64,000 nt of DNA from Gari tellinella (GCA_922989275.2 OV277861.1:13726540-13790539), one strand, 5' to 3'. Shown: positions 10,106 through 21,225, counted from the first letter of the stretch. The notes: generated by a model from the sequence alone, not told the origin. Made by a program: numbers and translations.

Positions 10106-10248
10106 GAGAAGACAAGTAGGAGCTTTCTGCATTACTTTCATCCTGCATTAAGCTGCCAACATTCTTAAGACCCTAAACACAACAATTTCTTGAATGGCCA
10201 CTTATCAATAATTTGACTGCTTTATAACGGCATCATAAAAGGTTTCTT

Positions 10249-10484
10249 TCAACGCTAAGTAACTCTTGTGGGTTATTAGGTTCCCTTGTGGATCATTTTA
10301 GTTACCAAAACATGAACCAGTCTACTTGGAATTCTGGGTAGTGATATAAATACTGAGCTCTAAATAAGCAAACATTGAAGACTCTGAGCAGAAGGCTCCT
10401 ATAGGATCCCTCTGATCTGGGTCTACACAGTTTTCAAGGGTATTGAGTATATTTCAAACAGGTCCGTGGTATTGAAAGAGTTGA
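10249..10484. mobile_element. Family H element
   Basis: Carries TTAGTTACCAAAACATGAACC and TACTTGGAATTCTGGGTAG on one side, hairpin GAAGACTCTGAGCAGAAGGC / CCCTCTGATCTGGGTC in the centre, and CAGGTCCGTGGTATTGAAAG on the other. Confidence 0.75.
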
Positions 10485-10537
10485 GGATGCTTGATTAACA
10501 ACAGCACAACTAATTTACATTGAAATTTTATGTATAC

Positions 10538-10938
10538 AGTGAAACCCCTCTAAACCGGACTTGTGTGGGGACAACATAAATGTCCGGTTTAGAGGGGTTT
10601 CCGGATTAGACGGATTTAAACCCATAGCTTGTTTCTAGTATAGAATATAGCTGATCACTTAAAGCAGGTTGATAGTAAAGCAGAATGTGTCTTAAGACGC
10701 ATTCTGATTTACTTTCAACCTGCTTTAAGCTATCATCTGCTAGAATATAGAAAATATTTCTGATGATACATATTCATGAATGTATTTTCTTCAGTGAAAG
10801 AATAAATCAAAGGCGTAAAAAGGTATATTATTGGTGAAATGGGTTAAAATAAAGAAGATTTTGAAACGGGACCAACGTTTTTGTCCGGTTTAGAGAGAAT
10901 TCCGGTATTTAGAGGTTCCGGTTTAGAGGGGTTTCACT
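10538..10938. mobile_element. pogo/Tigger-like MITE with nested family A
   Basis: Left end CAGTGAAACCCCTCTAAACC and right end GGTTTAGAGGGGTTTCACTG are inverted copies flanked by TA. CAGT(G/A)GAACC-type ends with TA duplication are typical of pogo/Tigger elements; no transposase is present. It is disrupted by a family A insertion at a TTAA (10616-10847). Confidence 0.8.
10616..10847. mobile_element. Family A MITE nested in the Tigger-like element
   Basis: TTAAACCCATAGCTTG to GGTGAAATGGGTTAA. Hairpin arms GTGTCTTAAGACGC near 10690. Confidence 0.82.
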
Positions 10939-10981
10939 GTACCGCATATCAGGCTTTACAAACTAATGCAGAAACTCTATT

Positions 10982-11203
10982 AAACTCTTAGCATGCTGGG
11001 TAATTTTTTCGTAGGTAAAAATTGTTGTCTGCAACTGTTCTAAAAATAGTATTTTCCAAATTTTTTTCAAAATAGGGTCAACGTATCAAACAGTTTGGAT
11101 TCTGATGTGAGGCCGCGTGACACAGTCTCTGATCAGGAGCCAAACTGTTTGCAAAGGTAATCACTGTAGAACATACCCGCCGCTAGCATGGTAAGACTTT
11201 AAT
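10982..11203. mobile_element. Family C element (C2 subtype)
   Basis: Begins CTCTTAGCATGCTGGGTAAT, contains TGTCTGCAACTGTTC and a hairpin AAACAGTTTGGATTCTGATG / CAGGAGCCAAACTGTTTGC, and ends CGCCGCTAGCATGGTAAGA. Confidence 0.72.
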
Positions 11204-11381
11204 TTCCCACTATCTTTTTGCAATTTAATCATATGCAAATGTATTTACTTTATAAAAACGGACTTTACCGTATCAAGGCATGTTTTCAAAAACATCCTGG
11301 TGTTTATCATGCAATGTGTTAAATGTCAGGCAACTCAACAATGTCCAGTTTTGACTATTAAGGATAGTATTTACAAGATAC

Positions 11382-11581
11382 AGCAAACATTTTGAAGACT
11401 AAAATAAGGATAACTAATTGTATAAAATGTAGGTAGCAGTTTAGTATAAGCAAGATGAAAGTAAAACAGAAAGATCTTAAAGGATATTTTTGTTTTACTT
11501 TCATCTTGCTTTAAGTAGACATATTGTTTAAAACAAAATAATTGACTTAATTTAATGGTCGTTTTAGAGAGGTTTTACTGT
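11382..11581. mobile_element. Family E element, left end decayed
   Basis: Hairpin GAAAGTAAAACAGAAAG and complement near 11485, right end GGTCGTTTTAGAGAGGTTTTACTG. Confidence 0.7.
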
Positions 11582-11738
11582 GTTTGCAAAATTACAGTGC
11601 TGTTGGGGGACCTTCTGATTAGGGTTTACACTGTTTGAATAGGACAAAATTAATGTACTTTTCACAGATACATCATAGGTAAATGCTGTGTTTTCCAGTC
11701 ACTAGGGACCAAAGGGTTAAGGGGTTTAGCACACACCA

Positions 11739-11962
11739 TAACCCTTCCGCCAAAAGCTTGAAGACACGGGACCACTTAAAGCAGGTTGAAAGTAAACCAG
11801 AATGTTGCTCTCCTTTCAGCCTATTTTAAGTTACAATCTGCTAGGATATAGAAAATATTTCTTTTGGTATAGGTTTATGACTGTATACATTTTAACTATT
11901 TTCTGCAGTGCAGGAATAAATTAAACGCTCTAATTGGTGCTTCAATGAGGTAGAGGGTTTAA
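11739..11962. mobile_element. Family A MITE, hairpin mostly deleted
   Basis: CATAACCCTTCCGCC to GAGGTAGAGGGTTTAA. Only GGTTGAAAGTAAACC and TCCTTTCAGCC remain of the hairpin. Confidence 0.7.
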
Positions 11963-12067
11963 TGACCTTATACTAGACAAGATCCGGCTCACTGGATAAA
12001 GTTAAATATTTACTAACACCTGTAACACCGTCAAATGCTGCATTCGTAAACAAACACAAACACTCCT

Positions 12068-12317
12068 TTAACCCTAACCCGCATAGCCTGTTTTCACGTT
12101 TAAAGACAGATGGTTGCTTAAAACAGGCTGAAGGTAAAGCTGAAAGCTCCTTCAGGAGCTTTCTGCTTTACTTTCAACCTGCTTTAAGCTACCATCTGCT
12201 AGGATAGAAAATATTTCTAATAGTGTATTTTCTGGACCGTATTGAAAAAGTGAATTTTTCTTCATTGGAGTAATAAATTAAAGGCTTAAAAGGACATATT
12301 TATTGGGTATTGGGTTA
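12068..12317. mobile_element. Family A ends with family E hairpin tip
   Basis: TTAACCCTAACCCGCATAG to GGGTATTGGGTTAA, but the hairpin tip is GAAAGCTCCTTCAGGAGC, the sequence seen at the tip of family E elements, not the AATGCGCC tip of family A. Confidence 0.82.
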
Positions 12318-12830
12318 AAGTGAAATGGCATGTGATAAGATATGCCCTCACTTTTAACATCAATAAGACTCATGTTGTTTATAACAGGTGGCAGCTTTAC
12401 GGTGGATGAATAAAGCTTTCTGCTTTACTTTCCTCTTTAAACATCCATCTGCATCAAATACATAATAAATTATTACTTACAACTTTCTCCTTTTTTTAAT
12501 AGGTGAAATAACAAGGGTTTATTGCGACTATATTCTTATGCATAAGTTTTTGGCTTTTGATTATTCACAAATGTACGCTTTATTTACTTGTTTACTTGAC
12601 TACTGCTGTCTCCAAAGCAAATTTAAACAGAAACAGTAAAACAAAGTAACAACAACTTTAATGTCAGAACTAGGTCTTTGAAGACAGAAACATAACAAAA
12701 TGTGTTATTTCCTCAAGTCACTATTTCTTCTACTTGATTTGATATAAAATATTTTCACATACAGCAGCCAAATATTCCAGTAGTACTAAATGTTTGTACT
12801 GTCCTCAGTGATTTAGCCTGCCACTCACGA
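12318..12830. other. Intron stretch with a decayed hairpin
   Basis: A decayed E-type hairpin at about 12389-12450 (GGTGGCAGCTTTACGG). Otherwise nothing recognised. Confidence 0.4.
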
Positions 12831-12837
12831 CTATAGC

Positions 12838-13010
12838 TCCATATGCAAACAGCTTGGATCCGGATGAGACGACGAGTAACTCGGCGTCTCAGCCAGATCC
12901 AAGCTGTTTGACACTCGGACACTATTTTTCAGCAATTTTAAGCAACTTTGAAACTTGAAGCAGACGAGAAATATAGCAGGGGACAATTTATTTGGCGGGC
13001 TAAGGGTTAA
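12838..13010. mobile_element. Family C element
   Basis: Hairpin AAACAGCTTGGATCCGGATG / GCCAGATCCAAGCTGTTTG with tip GACGACGAGTAACTCGGCGTC; ends GCGGGCTAAGGGTTAA. Confidence 0.78.
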
Positions 13011-13663
13011 GATGCATGGTAGCCTAAACAAGGTGAATGACATGCAGAAAGCTCTTATAGGCTCTTATAAAACTTGTTTTAGGTATTTAACTGTTTTCAC
13101 CAGTGTCTATTTGAGACACTATGATAGCACATCGTAAGACACAATGTTACTTGACATTATGTTCTGTAAATATGACACAATGTATGTAAAACATTTGAAA
13201 TAAATACTGTTTAAACTAAGACACATGGCATGATGCCACACCCTGCCATATTATTATAAACTGACAACGGGCAGACCCGAGTCGAGACAGGAGAAAAGTT
13301 GCTGATTCCACATCTCATTTACATCGAGATAAAAATATGGGATGTAGATTAATAAACTATACCTCTGCTGGAAAATAATAAGTACTGAAATTCCAGTCTA
13401 CATTGAACCCCATTTAATTGCCTCTTTAGGGCTTTAATTCTTTCAAAATATGAACACTGAATAAAACTAAATTTAATGTGAATTTTTTTTTAATCATCTT
13501 CTGTTGTTATATAATAATGCAACTATACGAGCCTAAAACATGCAGATTCAATCCTAATCAGAGTTACTGGCATCTGTTCTTGATCCAAACTGTTAATGAA
13601 TGTTTTCTAAATTCAAACTAATGTCTAATGACTAGCAGTTTCAACAAACACACAGAATAAATA
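13011..13663. other. Intron stretch, nothing recognised
   Basis: Short decayed hairpin remnants only (AAAGCTCTTATAGGCTCT at 13048; ATCCTAATCAGAG at 13552). Confidence 0.4.
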
Positions 13664-13866
13664 CAGTAAAACCTCTCTATAACGACCACTAAAATGAAGG
13701 CTAATTAGTTGTATAAAAGATAGGTGACAGCTTAAAGCAAGGTGACAGTAAAACAGAAAGCTCCTACAGGAGCTTTCTGTTTTACTGTCTCCTTGCTTTA
13801 AGCAGTCACCTGTTGTCAACACAATAATAAACACAATTTAGTGGTTATAATAGAGAGGTTTCACTG
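13664..13866. mobile_element. Family E MITE (TA-flanked, pogo/Tigger-like)
   Basis: Best copy: CAGTAAAACCTCTCTATAAC at the left, TAATAGAGAGGTTTCACTG at the right, TA at both flanks, hairpin CAGTAAAACAGAAAGCTCC and complement centred near 13770. Confidence 0.85.
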
Positions 13867-14014
13867 TAAATTGACCCTGGTTAGATACAACAACATGCAG
13901 GATCTCAATCTGGGTCTACAGTGTTGGCTAATGACCTCAATACATTAAGTTGTAGCTACCAGTATATGGACAAGGCAGTATTTGTATAACAATGAAATCA
14001 TCCCACAAGTATTA

Positions 14015-14202
14015 TTAACTCTTTGCATGTTAGCGACGAAACTATGACTACGGTATGTTCGCAAACAGTTTGGATCCTGATGAGACACTGCATTATGCGG
14101 CATTTCATCAGGATCCAAACTGTTTGACACACCGATTCTACGTTGAAAAGAAACTTTGCAATTGTTACAGGCAACAGAACTGCTTAGCATTCAAAGAGTT
14201 AA
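14015..14202. mobile_element. Family C MITE, complete
   Basis: TTAACTCTTTGCATGTTAG to GCATTCAAAGAGTTAA, with hairpin AAACAGTTTGGATCCTGATG and complement around 14090. Confidence 0.85.
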
Positions 14203-14262
14203 AAACATCAAAATGTTTATAATAGTACAACACAACTTCTGATAGAAGCGAAAATTTAAACA

Positions 14263-14504
14263 TTAACTCTTTCAATACCATGGACCTGTTTAAAATATAC
14301 TCATTACATTTGCAAATAGTGTAGACCCAGATCAGAGGGATCCTATAGGAGCTTTCTGCTCAGGGTTTACACTGTTTGCTGATTTAGAACAGTATTTATT
14401 AAACTACCCATAATTCCAAGTAGACTGGTTCATGCTTGGTAACTAAAAAGATCCCAATGGGAACCCAAAAACACACAAGATTTACTTAGTGTTGGCAGAG
14501 TTAA
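14263..14504. mobile_element. Family H MITE, complete
   Basis: TTAACTCTTTCAATACCATG to TTGGCAGAGTTAA. Hairpin CCCAGATCAGAGGGATCC / GGAGCTTTCTGCTCAGGG; the right flank has AAGTAGACTGGTTCATGC. Confidence 0.82.
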
Positions 14505-14590
14505 AATCCTTACGTTTCCACCAAACCCTTTGTTGTGCTAACTCCGAGACAACTCTAATGGGTAGTCTGATTTCAACAAAGTGGAAAATA
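14505..14590. repeat. Decayed family D hairpin
   Basis: CCAAACCCTTTGTTGTGCTA and TCTAATGGGTAGTCTG recall family D arms. Confidence 0.5.
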
Positions 14591-14869
14591 TCAATTTTAT
14601 ATAACTAAGCTACATTGTAATTACTTTTTTAAACTGGCTGGTATTAATGATTGGTAACTACATTAATATGTTGTCTACAATAAAGAGAAAACTAACAGAA
14701 ACAGCAACATTCAATATTAAAATTCAACAATTTCAAGTTGTCAAAAAATCAATAAAGTGACAATTCAAAAGACGCATTGGTTGTCTTTCTGTTCATGGAA
14801 TGTTTGTACAGAACAAAAAATAATGCAGAAAGCACTTTTTAGAACTTTCTGCATTACTTCTTGCGCGAT

Positions 14870-15094
14870 ACAGTAACCCTTTTTACCCATTTATATCATT
14901 CCTCCAATGAAGAAATTAGTTCCATTTTAAACAGTCATGAATGTGCATTATAAGAATGTTTTCCCTTATCATATCAGATGGTAACTCAAAGCAGGCTTAA
15001 AGTAAAGCAGATTGTGTACGGAACATTCTGCTTTACTTTGTGCCTGCTTTAAGTAGTCACCTGTTTTCAAAATGAAGAAAGGTTATGCGGAAAA
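14870..15094. mobile_element. Family A MITE, diverged
   Basis: AACCCTTTTTACCCATTTATA to GGTTATGCGGAAAAGG, hairpin near 15015 with decayed arms. It lies about 90 nt beyond the exon 4 donor. Confidence 0.7.
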
Positions 15095-15184
15095 GGAGCC
15101 ACTTCTTCAGCAACCCCAGTGCTTCTTCTTTACATCATCATTCAACCAACATAATTTTACCGTCAACATTTTTAACTTTCGTAC

Positions 15185-15298
15185 CTTCTTTGGTTGGTAG
15201 ACATATTTTTTCCTCGGTGTTTCGTCGTTTCAGACTTGATTTGTTAAATTCTCCGATTGACTTTCTGTGTTCTTGCTCCTTTTTCTCCTCTGCTATTG
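15185..15298 (-). CDS. beta-thymosin gene, coding exon 4 (repeat 4)
   Basis: 114-nt exon, 38 codons, acceptor GTTCATAG|CAATAG and donor AGAAG|GTACGA, phase 1. It encodes a charged linker AIAEEKKEQEHRK, helix SIGEFNKSSLKR and core NTEEKICLPTKE. The linker is longer than in repeats 1-3 and resembles that of exon 5, suggesting the two exons arose by duplication of one exon. The acceptor has a weaker pyrimidine tract than the other exons. LPTKE at the end is typical of the family. Confidence 0.87.
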
Positions 15299-15428
15299 CT
15301 ATGAACACCAACGAGGCCAAACAGAACATCAGAATTTGTTAACCATTCTCACAAAATTATTTTTTAAGACTGGATCCATAGTCAAACTGGTGTTATTTAG
15401 TCACTCAAAAAAATAAAGCAGTCCAACT

Positions 15429-15560
15429 CTTTCAACACCATGGACCTGTTTAAGATATACTCATTACATTTGCAAACAGTGTAAACCCAGATCAGAGGGC
15501 TCCTTAAGGAGCCCTCTGATCTGGGTCTACACTGTTTGCTAATTTAAACAAGACTTTTTT
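15429..15560. mobile_element. Family H element, right part missing
   Basis: CTCTTTCAACACCATGGACC then hairpin CCCAGATCAGAGGGCTCC and complement centred at 15505. Confidence 0.78.
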
Positions 15561-15971
15561 CTATGCCATGCATTAAGCTGTAATCTAGTTCAATTGCTAT
15601 CAATGCATTTTCTGTAAACATGAATGACCAACACAAGTTTTAACTATATATCACAGCTCTTCTAACTTGGGATAACCTTGAAATACTTCTATTGTATATA
15701 TTTAAGTTGAAACAAAGTCTGTAAAATTTCTTACTCTATGTCAATAGCCAACAAATCTGATGTTCCGAGTGTTATCGAGAAATTTTGTTTGAGAGATAGA
15801 TCTTGATAATAAAATATGACGAATGTTTACCCATTTTGCCTCAAGTTTTCTAAATAAAGACTGCATGAAAACAGTGAAGACTCCACCAGATACTGCCAAA
15901 ATGGGTGTCTGAATAAAGTCTGCAATGAATGCAACTTTATATATCACATTGTACAGCCTTATATGATTCAG

Positions 15972-16155
15972 GGCTCCAGATAAGGGGGAGTAATCTGAAC
16001 AAATCCAACATTTTCTCACTCATACAAATCCTATGGTGTTACTACTCATTAGAATCGTCTCGAAGAGACGATTCTAATGAGTAGTGACACCATAGGGTTT
16101 AAAGCAGAAATGAAGATTTTAGTTTTTTTTAAATACTCCCCTTATCTGGAGCTCT
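15972..16155. mobile_element. Family D MITE, complete
   Basis: GGCTCCAGATAAGGGGGAG to CTCCCCTTATCTGGAGCTC inverted ends. Hairpin CTCATTAGAATCGTCTCG and complement flanked by CTATGGTGTTACTA / TAGTGACACCATAGG. Confidence 0.85.
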
Positions 16156-16438
16156 GTGATTAATGTACCATTTTCTTTATTCAATACAACACTTTATATG
16201 ATATGAAACAAGCACAATGGAATATTCCACTAAATATATATTCAGGCTGTGAGGCAAAAATGGGTTCAGAGGAAAGCAATGGCTAGCTGTCGTTAAATGC
16301 CAGCATCTTCTGAACGAGGTGGGCGTTTCTTCCCATCTCAATTCTATTCCTCTCACATTCATCATAATTCTGGGATTACAGAAGTCGTCTACTTGCACAG
16401 TGCTTCAGATCAGTAGGAGTAAATTAAATAGTTCTCCA

Positions 16439-16691
16439 TAACCCATTACTCCACAGATACACCTTTTAATGCATTTAATTTATTCTTCCACTGAAGAAAA
16501 TAGTTCCAATTTATACTGTCATGAAAATGAAGCATAAAATATTTTCTATTTCCTAGCATATGGTAACTAAAAGCAGACTGAAAGTAAAGCAGAATGGGAA
16601 ATAAGTCCCATTCTATTATACTTTCAACCTGCTTTAAGCAGTCACCTGTCTTGCAAACTTAGAAATTATAGGCTATAGGGTAATGTGTTAA
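16439..16691. mobile_element. Family A MITE with unusual tip
   Basis: TAACCCATTACTCCACAG to AGGGTAATGTGTTAA. The hairpin tip is AATGGGAAATAAGTCCCATT: both arms differ from the family norm yet still pair. Confidence 0.82.
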
Positions 16692-16694
16692 TGT

Positions 16695-16828
16695 CAACAC
16701 CAGACTTTATGTTGTGACTGCTCATTAGAATTTTCTCGAGGAAATGATCCTAATGAGTAGTCACAACATCGAGTTTGGTGAAGTCATGAACATTTTATTA
16801 TTTGAAATACTCCCCTTATCTAGAGCTG
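16695..16828. mobile_element. Family D element, one end missing
   Basis: ACCAGACTTTATGTTGTGAC, hairpin CTCATTAGAATTTTCTCGAG, right end CTCCCCTTATCTAGAGCT. Confidence 0.72.
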
Positions 16829-16992
16829 ATGCTTGCAGAGTGAAGATTATTATGTTACACAAAGAATAAGTCCAAAAGTGGATGTTTATAGATATGATAC
16901 AAGCAATAGCAAAGTCAGGTTACACAATGTACATGTATGTTTAGAGTATACATGTATAAATGTAAACATGTATAAATAGAGTACATGAATAA

Positions 16993-17392
16993 ATGAAACC
17001 TCTCTAAAACAACCACTAAATAATGTCTAATACTAGGCGTTTCAAGCAGGTGAGTGCTTAAAGCAAGGTGGAAGTAAAACAGAAAGCTCTTGAAGGAGCT
17101 TTCTGTTTTACTTTCACTATGCTTGAAGCTGTCACCTATCATTAATGCAATCAATTAGCAGGGTTCCAGATAACAGATAGAACTGAACAAGTCCAACATT
17201 TTATCACTCATTTCAGCACCAAATCCTATAGTGTTCCTTCTCATTAGCATCGTCTCGAAAAGACGATTCTAATGGTTAGTGACACCATTGGGTTTAATGT
17301 AGAAATAACGATTTGAGTTTTTGAAATACTCCCCTTATCTGGAACTCTGAATTAGCCTTCTTTTTGGTGGCGGTAATAGAGGGGGTTTACTG
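16993..17392. mobile_element. Family E MITE split by family D
   Basis: Left AATGAAACCTCTCTAAAACA, hairpin GGTGGAAGTAAAACAGAAAG and complement, then the family D insert, then TTAGCCTTCTTTTTGGTGGC and AGAGGGGGTTTACTG. Confidence 0.8.
17158..17350. mobile_element. Family D MITE inserted in family E
   Basis: GGGTTCCAGATAACAG to CCCCTTATCTGGAACTC. AATTAG occurs on both sides, suggesting a target duplication of about 5-6 bp. Confidence 0.78.
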
Positions 17393-18063
17393 TATATATA
17401 CAGGTACACAAGATTACCATGTCCCATTCTCCAATATAGGAACTATGCGTGTCTAGCATAAATCTCACTACTTCATGTTTTCTCTCATAGTTGAGGAAGC
17501 ATAAAGCCACACTCTTAGCCTCACACAAATCAAAACTAAGTAGCTTATTAAGCCTTAATTTTCCATTATTCTGAAGCTTGTTTTTCAAACTAGCAGCTAA
17601 GATGTTCAAAATTTGTTAAACCAGAATGTCGAAAACTGTTAAGCTTGGGGTTTTCAATATCTTTATACAGCTAGGCTTACAAACTCAAATCTTGTACTAG
17701 CTCGCTCCATCAGACTGACTCAAGGTATTGCAATGTAAAAATAGTGAAAACAAAGAGAAAGAAATCAGGCAAAATATATATGCAAGTCTTACTGTATATA
17801 GATAGCTCTTTTATCATGGAGATACAAAAATAAGAGGGTAAGTACAGATTGTTCAGCATTCGGAGACAAGATACAACTATTGCCATGTGATGAGCATTCT
17901 ATCGATCATTTATTAAATTATAAGAATAAATCTTCAGTTGTTCTGTGTAGGAAACATGATATTTTATTACAGATGAGCGGAAATCAATTAACCAAGAGCA
18001 AAATGGAGTGTTTCTGTGAACCCTGTCCTCTATTGCTAATGGTGCAAATAACCTATACATGTA
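17393..18063. other. Intron stretch, nothing recognised
   Basis: No repeat or splice-bounded coding segment stood out. ORFs of 71-85 codons here have no recognisable motif. Confidence 0.45.
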
Positions 18064-18309
18064 CAGTGGAGAATCTGTTATTCTTTCCCGTTTAAACGCA
18101 AACGTACGCAAACGCAAAGCACTAAAACGTTGAAAAGTACAATTTTTGGGCAATTCTGATAATTCATGTTTATCTTGGTGGCAAACAGTTTGGAGCCTGA
18201 TCAGACGCGGGGTTACCCGGCGTCTGATCTGGCTTCAAACTGTTTGCACTGCAAATAATAGTTTTAGCGTAAACGCGTTTATTGGGAAAGAATAACACAT
18301 TCTCCACTG
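18064..18309. mobile_element. TA-flanked MITE containing a family C hairpin
   Basis: Inverted ends CAGTGGAGAATCTGTTATTC and GAATAACACATTCTCCACTG with TA on both flanks, of Tc1/mariner type. Its interior holds AAACAGTTTGGAGCCTGATC and complement at 18184-18248, the same core used by TTAA-type family C. Confidence 0.82.
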
Positions 18310-18349
18310 TATCAAACTTATATATAATTTATGGTTATTTTGTGGTGAA

Positions 18350-18577
18350 CTAAGTAACTCTTGTCGGTTATTAGGCTTCCTTGTGTATCTTTTAAATTAC
18401 CAAAACATGAACCAGTCCACTTGGAATTCTGCCTTTTATTCTGGATAGTTTAATGAATATTTCTCTATATTAGAAAACAGTGCAAACCCTGATCAGAGGA
18501 GCTCTCTGATCTGGGTTAATACTGTTTTTCAAATGTAATTAGTATTTTTTTAACAGGTCCATGGTGTTGAAAGAGTT
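18350..18577. mobile_element. Family H element
   Basis: TAAGTAACTCTTGTCGGTTA, ACCAAAACATGAACCAGTCC, hairpin AACCCTGATCAGAGGAGC / TCTGATCTGGGTT, right end GTCCATGGTGTTGAAAGAG. Confidence 0.75.
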
Positions 18578-18659
18578 GATGCAGGTTGCTGCTTAAGTAT
18601 GGTGAAATCAACCATGTGTCTTAAGACACAATCTTTGAGCAGAAGGGTTAACAATTTTT

Positions 18660-19029
18660 GCATATAACCATTAGAAACTGAAGATTTTGAGCCTCATCCA
18701 GGCCACGCCTATCTAAAGCAGGTAGGGTAAGGTAAATAAGAATGACTAGAGAAAATGGAGACACTAGAATCATAATAAAAAGAATGACTAGAGCGCTCAA
18801 TGGAGAAACATAACAAAAATAGGAAAGTCCTGTATAAGGGAGACAAGAAGTCTTATAAATGAGTAAAATGAAAGATTGAGGATGTAAAAGCTCTGGTTAT
18901 TCAAGAAAAAGATTTTAAAACAAAAAGTAGATCTACTAGATCTAGATCTTTTAAAAAGTAGATCTAGATCTTTCTACAACTGCTAAATGCTTTCACAACT
19001 GAAATGTTGACATATCTTTTATTTTACCA
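18660..19029. other. Intron stretch, nothing recognised
   Basis: Includes a short AGATCTAG-rich palindromic patch at 18935-18971. Confidence 0.4.
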
Positions 19030-19207
19030 GGAGCCCAGATAAGGGGAGTATTTCAAGAACTAAAATCTTTAAGTCTGTTCCAAACCCTATGATGTGACTA
19101 CTCATTAGAATCGTCTCGAAGAGACGATTCTAATGAGTAGTCACATCATATGATTTAATGTAGACAGAAAGTAGAAACTGTTGAAATGGTTCCCTGTTAT
19201 CTTGAGC
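19030..19207. mobile_element. Family D MITE
   Basis: GAGCCCAGATAAGGGGAGTA to CCTGTTATCTTGAGCTG. Hairpin CTCATTAGAATCGTCTCG and perfect complement centred near 19111. Confidence 0.83.
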
Positions 19208-19374
19208 TGTGTCAAATCACACAACGAAACCTGTGCTAAGCAACCATAAACCATTTATGCAAAGTGGATTCTTCCGTGCTTATATATAGGAAAAGACATT
19301 TTTTTTATGTAACGGGTGCCTGGTCTAAATTTTCCTTGTCATCTTATTTTATATTGAAATTTCCTATCAGTTTT

Positions 19375-19437
19375 AAAAGTGTAGATTCTGATCAGATGCT
19401 GCATTATGCAGCATCTGATCAGAGTCTACACTGTTTG
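19375..19437. repeat. Family C-type hairpin
   Basis: TGTAGATTCTGATCAGATGC and complement around the tip GCATTATGC; no outer ends seen. Confidence 0.7.
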
Positions 19438-19571
19438 GCAGTGTTTGCCTATGTCCCTTTTGTGGGAGGTTAGGAAAAAATGGGTTCAATTAAAATGCAC
19501 AGCCAGAATTTTATGAAGTCATTTCTTAATGCAGAACAAAAGTAGTGCAGAAAGATTTTGTCCACTTTTAA

Positions 19572-20470
19572 AAACAAGCGCCCCATGGGGCATATTTCGC
19601 TCACCTGAGAAAATAGCTGAAAAAATGGCGATAATAATTTAGGTCCAGGACTGACCTAGATATGCAACAGACCCGAACAATTTGAACAAATTATGTAAAG
19701 TATATTTAAAAGTGTCACCATACCGAATATAAAAGCTCTGGCCATATTAGTGTCAGAGAAGAAGACGGGGCCAATTTTGACCCCAGGTGCATAATTTGAA
19801 CAAACTTGATAGAGGACCTGTAGGCGATGGTATGTGCAAAATATCTAAGCTATGGCCCTTGTAGTTTCAGAAAAGAAGATTTTTTAAGTTTTCATTGAAA
19901 AAAATCTATTTTTAGCTCCTGTGACCTAGTTATGCAACCGACCAGAACCATTTGAACAATTTTGGTATAGGACATCTAGAAGTGTCACCATACCAAATAT
20001 CAAAGCTCTGGCCATATTAGTTCCAGAGAAGAAGACGTTTGAAAATTTCAATATATAACTCTATGTAAAACTGTGACCCCCCGGGCGGGGCCAATTTCGA
20101 CCCCAGGGGCATAATTTGAACAAACTTGATAGAGGACCTGTAGATGATGCTATATGCCAAATATGTAAGCTCTGGCCCTTCCAGTTTTTGACAAGAAGAT
20201 TTTTTAAGATTTCCTTATTTTTTCACTTTGGTTGCCATGGCAACCAGAGTTCTGCATTGTTTTTAATTCTTTGAACAAATTTGAAAGAGCTTGACCCAAG
20301 GAACATTTCTGTAAAGTTTGGTTGAATTCTGTCAAGCCGTATAGGAGGAGATGTCATTTGAAGCAATTGTTAACGACGACGCATGACCAACAACTAACGA
20401 CTAACGACGGACGACGACGGACACAGGGCCATCCCAATAGCTCACCTTGAGCCTTTGGCTCAGGTGAGCT
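19572..20470 (+). mobile_element. Family F repeat, complete
   Basis: 5' end ACAAGCGCCCCATGGGGCAT then TTCGCTCACCTGAG; 3' end TGAGCCTTTGGCTCAGGTGAGCT followed by AAAAA. The interior has two copies of a ~300 bp unit (CAATTTTGACCCCAGG... GAGGACCTGTAG... TCTAAGCTCTGGCCC), and GGTTGCCATGGCAACC precedes a (GACGACGGA) stretch. No coding capacity. The repeat type is common in molluscan genomes (recalled); its transposition class is not known to me. Confidence 0.8.
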
Positions 20471-20715
20471 AAAAATAAATAATCTTAATGCATCTTGCAA
20501 ATTGTTGCTTAACAGTGTTCTCATGTATAGTTGAAACATTAATTCTTTTCCCAATAAAACTGTTTATGCTAATATCCTTGTATCCACTGCAAACAGTTTG
20601 TTGTCAGATCAGACACCGGCATCTGACTTGGCTCCAAGCTGTCTATTAATCAGATTAAAACTAATCATTAACATTTTTCTACATTTTATTGCATTGCGTT
20701 TGTGTTTATTTTCAT

Positions 20716-20950
20716 TTAACCCATTACCCCATAACTTGTTTCAGTTTTGAATATAGTTGACCACTTAAAGCAGGTTGAAAGTAAGCAAAATATGCCTTAA
20801 GGCACATTCTGCTTTACTTTCAGCCTGCTTTAAGCTACCATCTGCTAGAATCTAGAAAATATTTCTTATGAAACATATCCAAGACTATAAATTGGAACTA
20901 TTTTCTTCAGTTGAGGAATGAATTAAAGGCGTATTTATGGTGTAATGGGT
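20716..20950. mobile_element. Family A MITE
   Basis: TTAACCCATTACCCCATAA to TATGGTGTAATGGGT; the right TTAA is lost. Confidence 0.82.
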
Positions 20951-21225
20951 ACAGTTCATACCAGAAGTCAGGGTCGTTAAATTCTACTTCTCTTCGCTCA
21001 GATTATATTCATTCAAACATGATGTCTTTTCTTTTGAAACCAATACATGGTTCACTTCAGTGATATATGATATATTTCCATTTGCTAACTAGTGCAGTGC
21101 CAGATATTCTGGTGCAATCCTATAATCCACCTGATCATTACTGCACTACAAAGACGGACCAACAACGCTGTTACATAATACGTCCAGTTTTCGACAGGCG
21201 TTTATATGGGTTTTTTAAAATTCAT

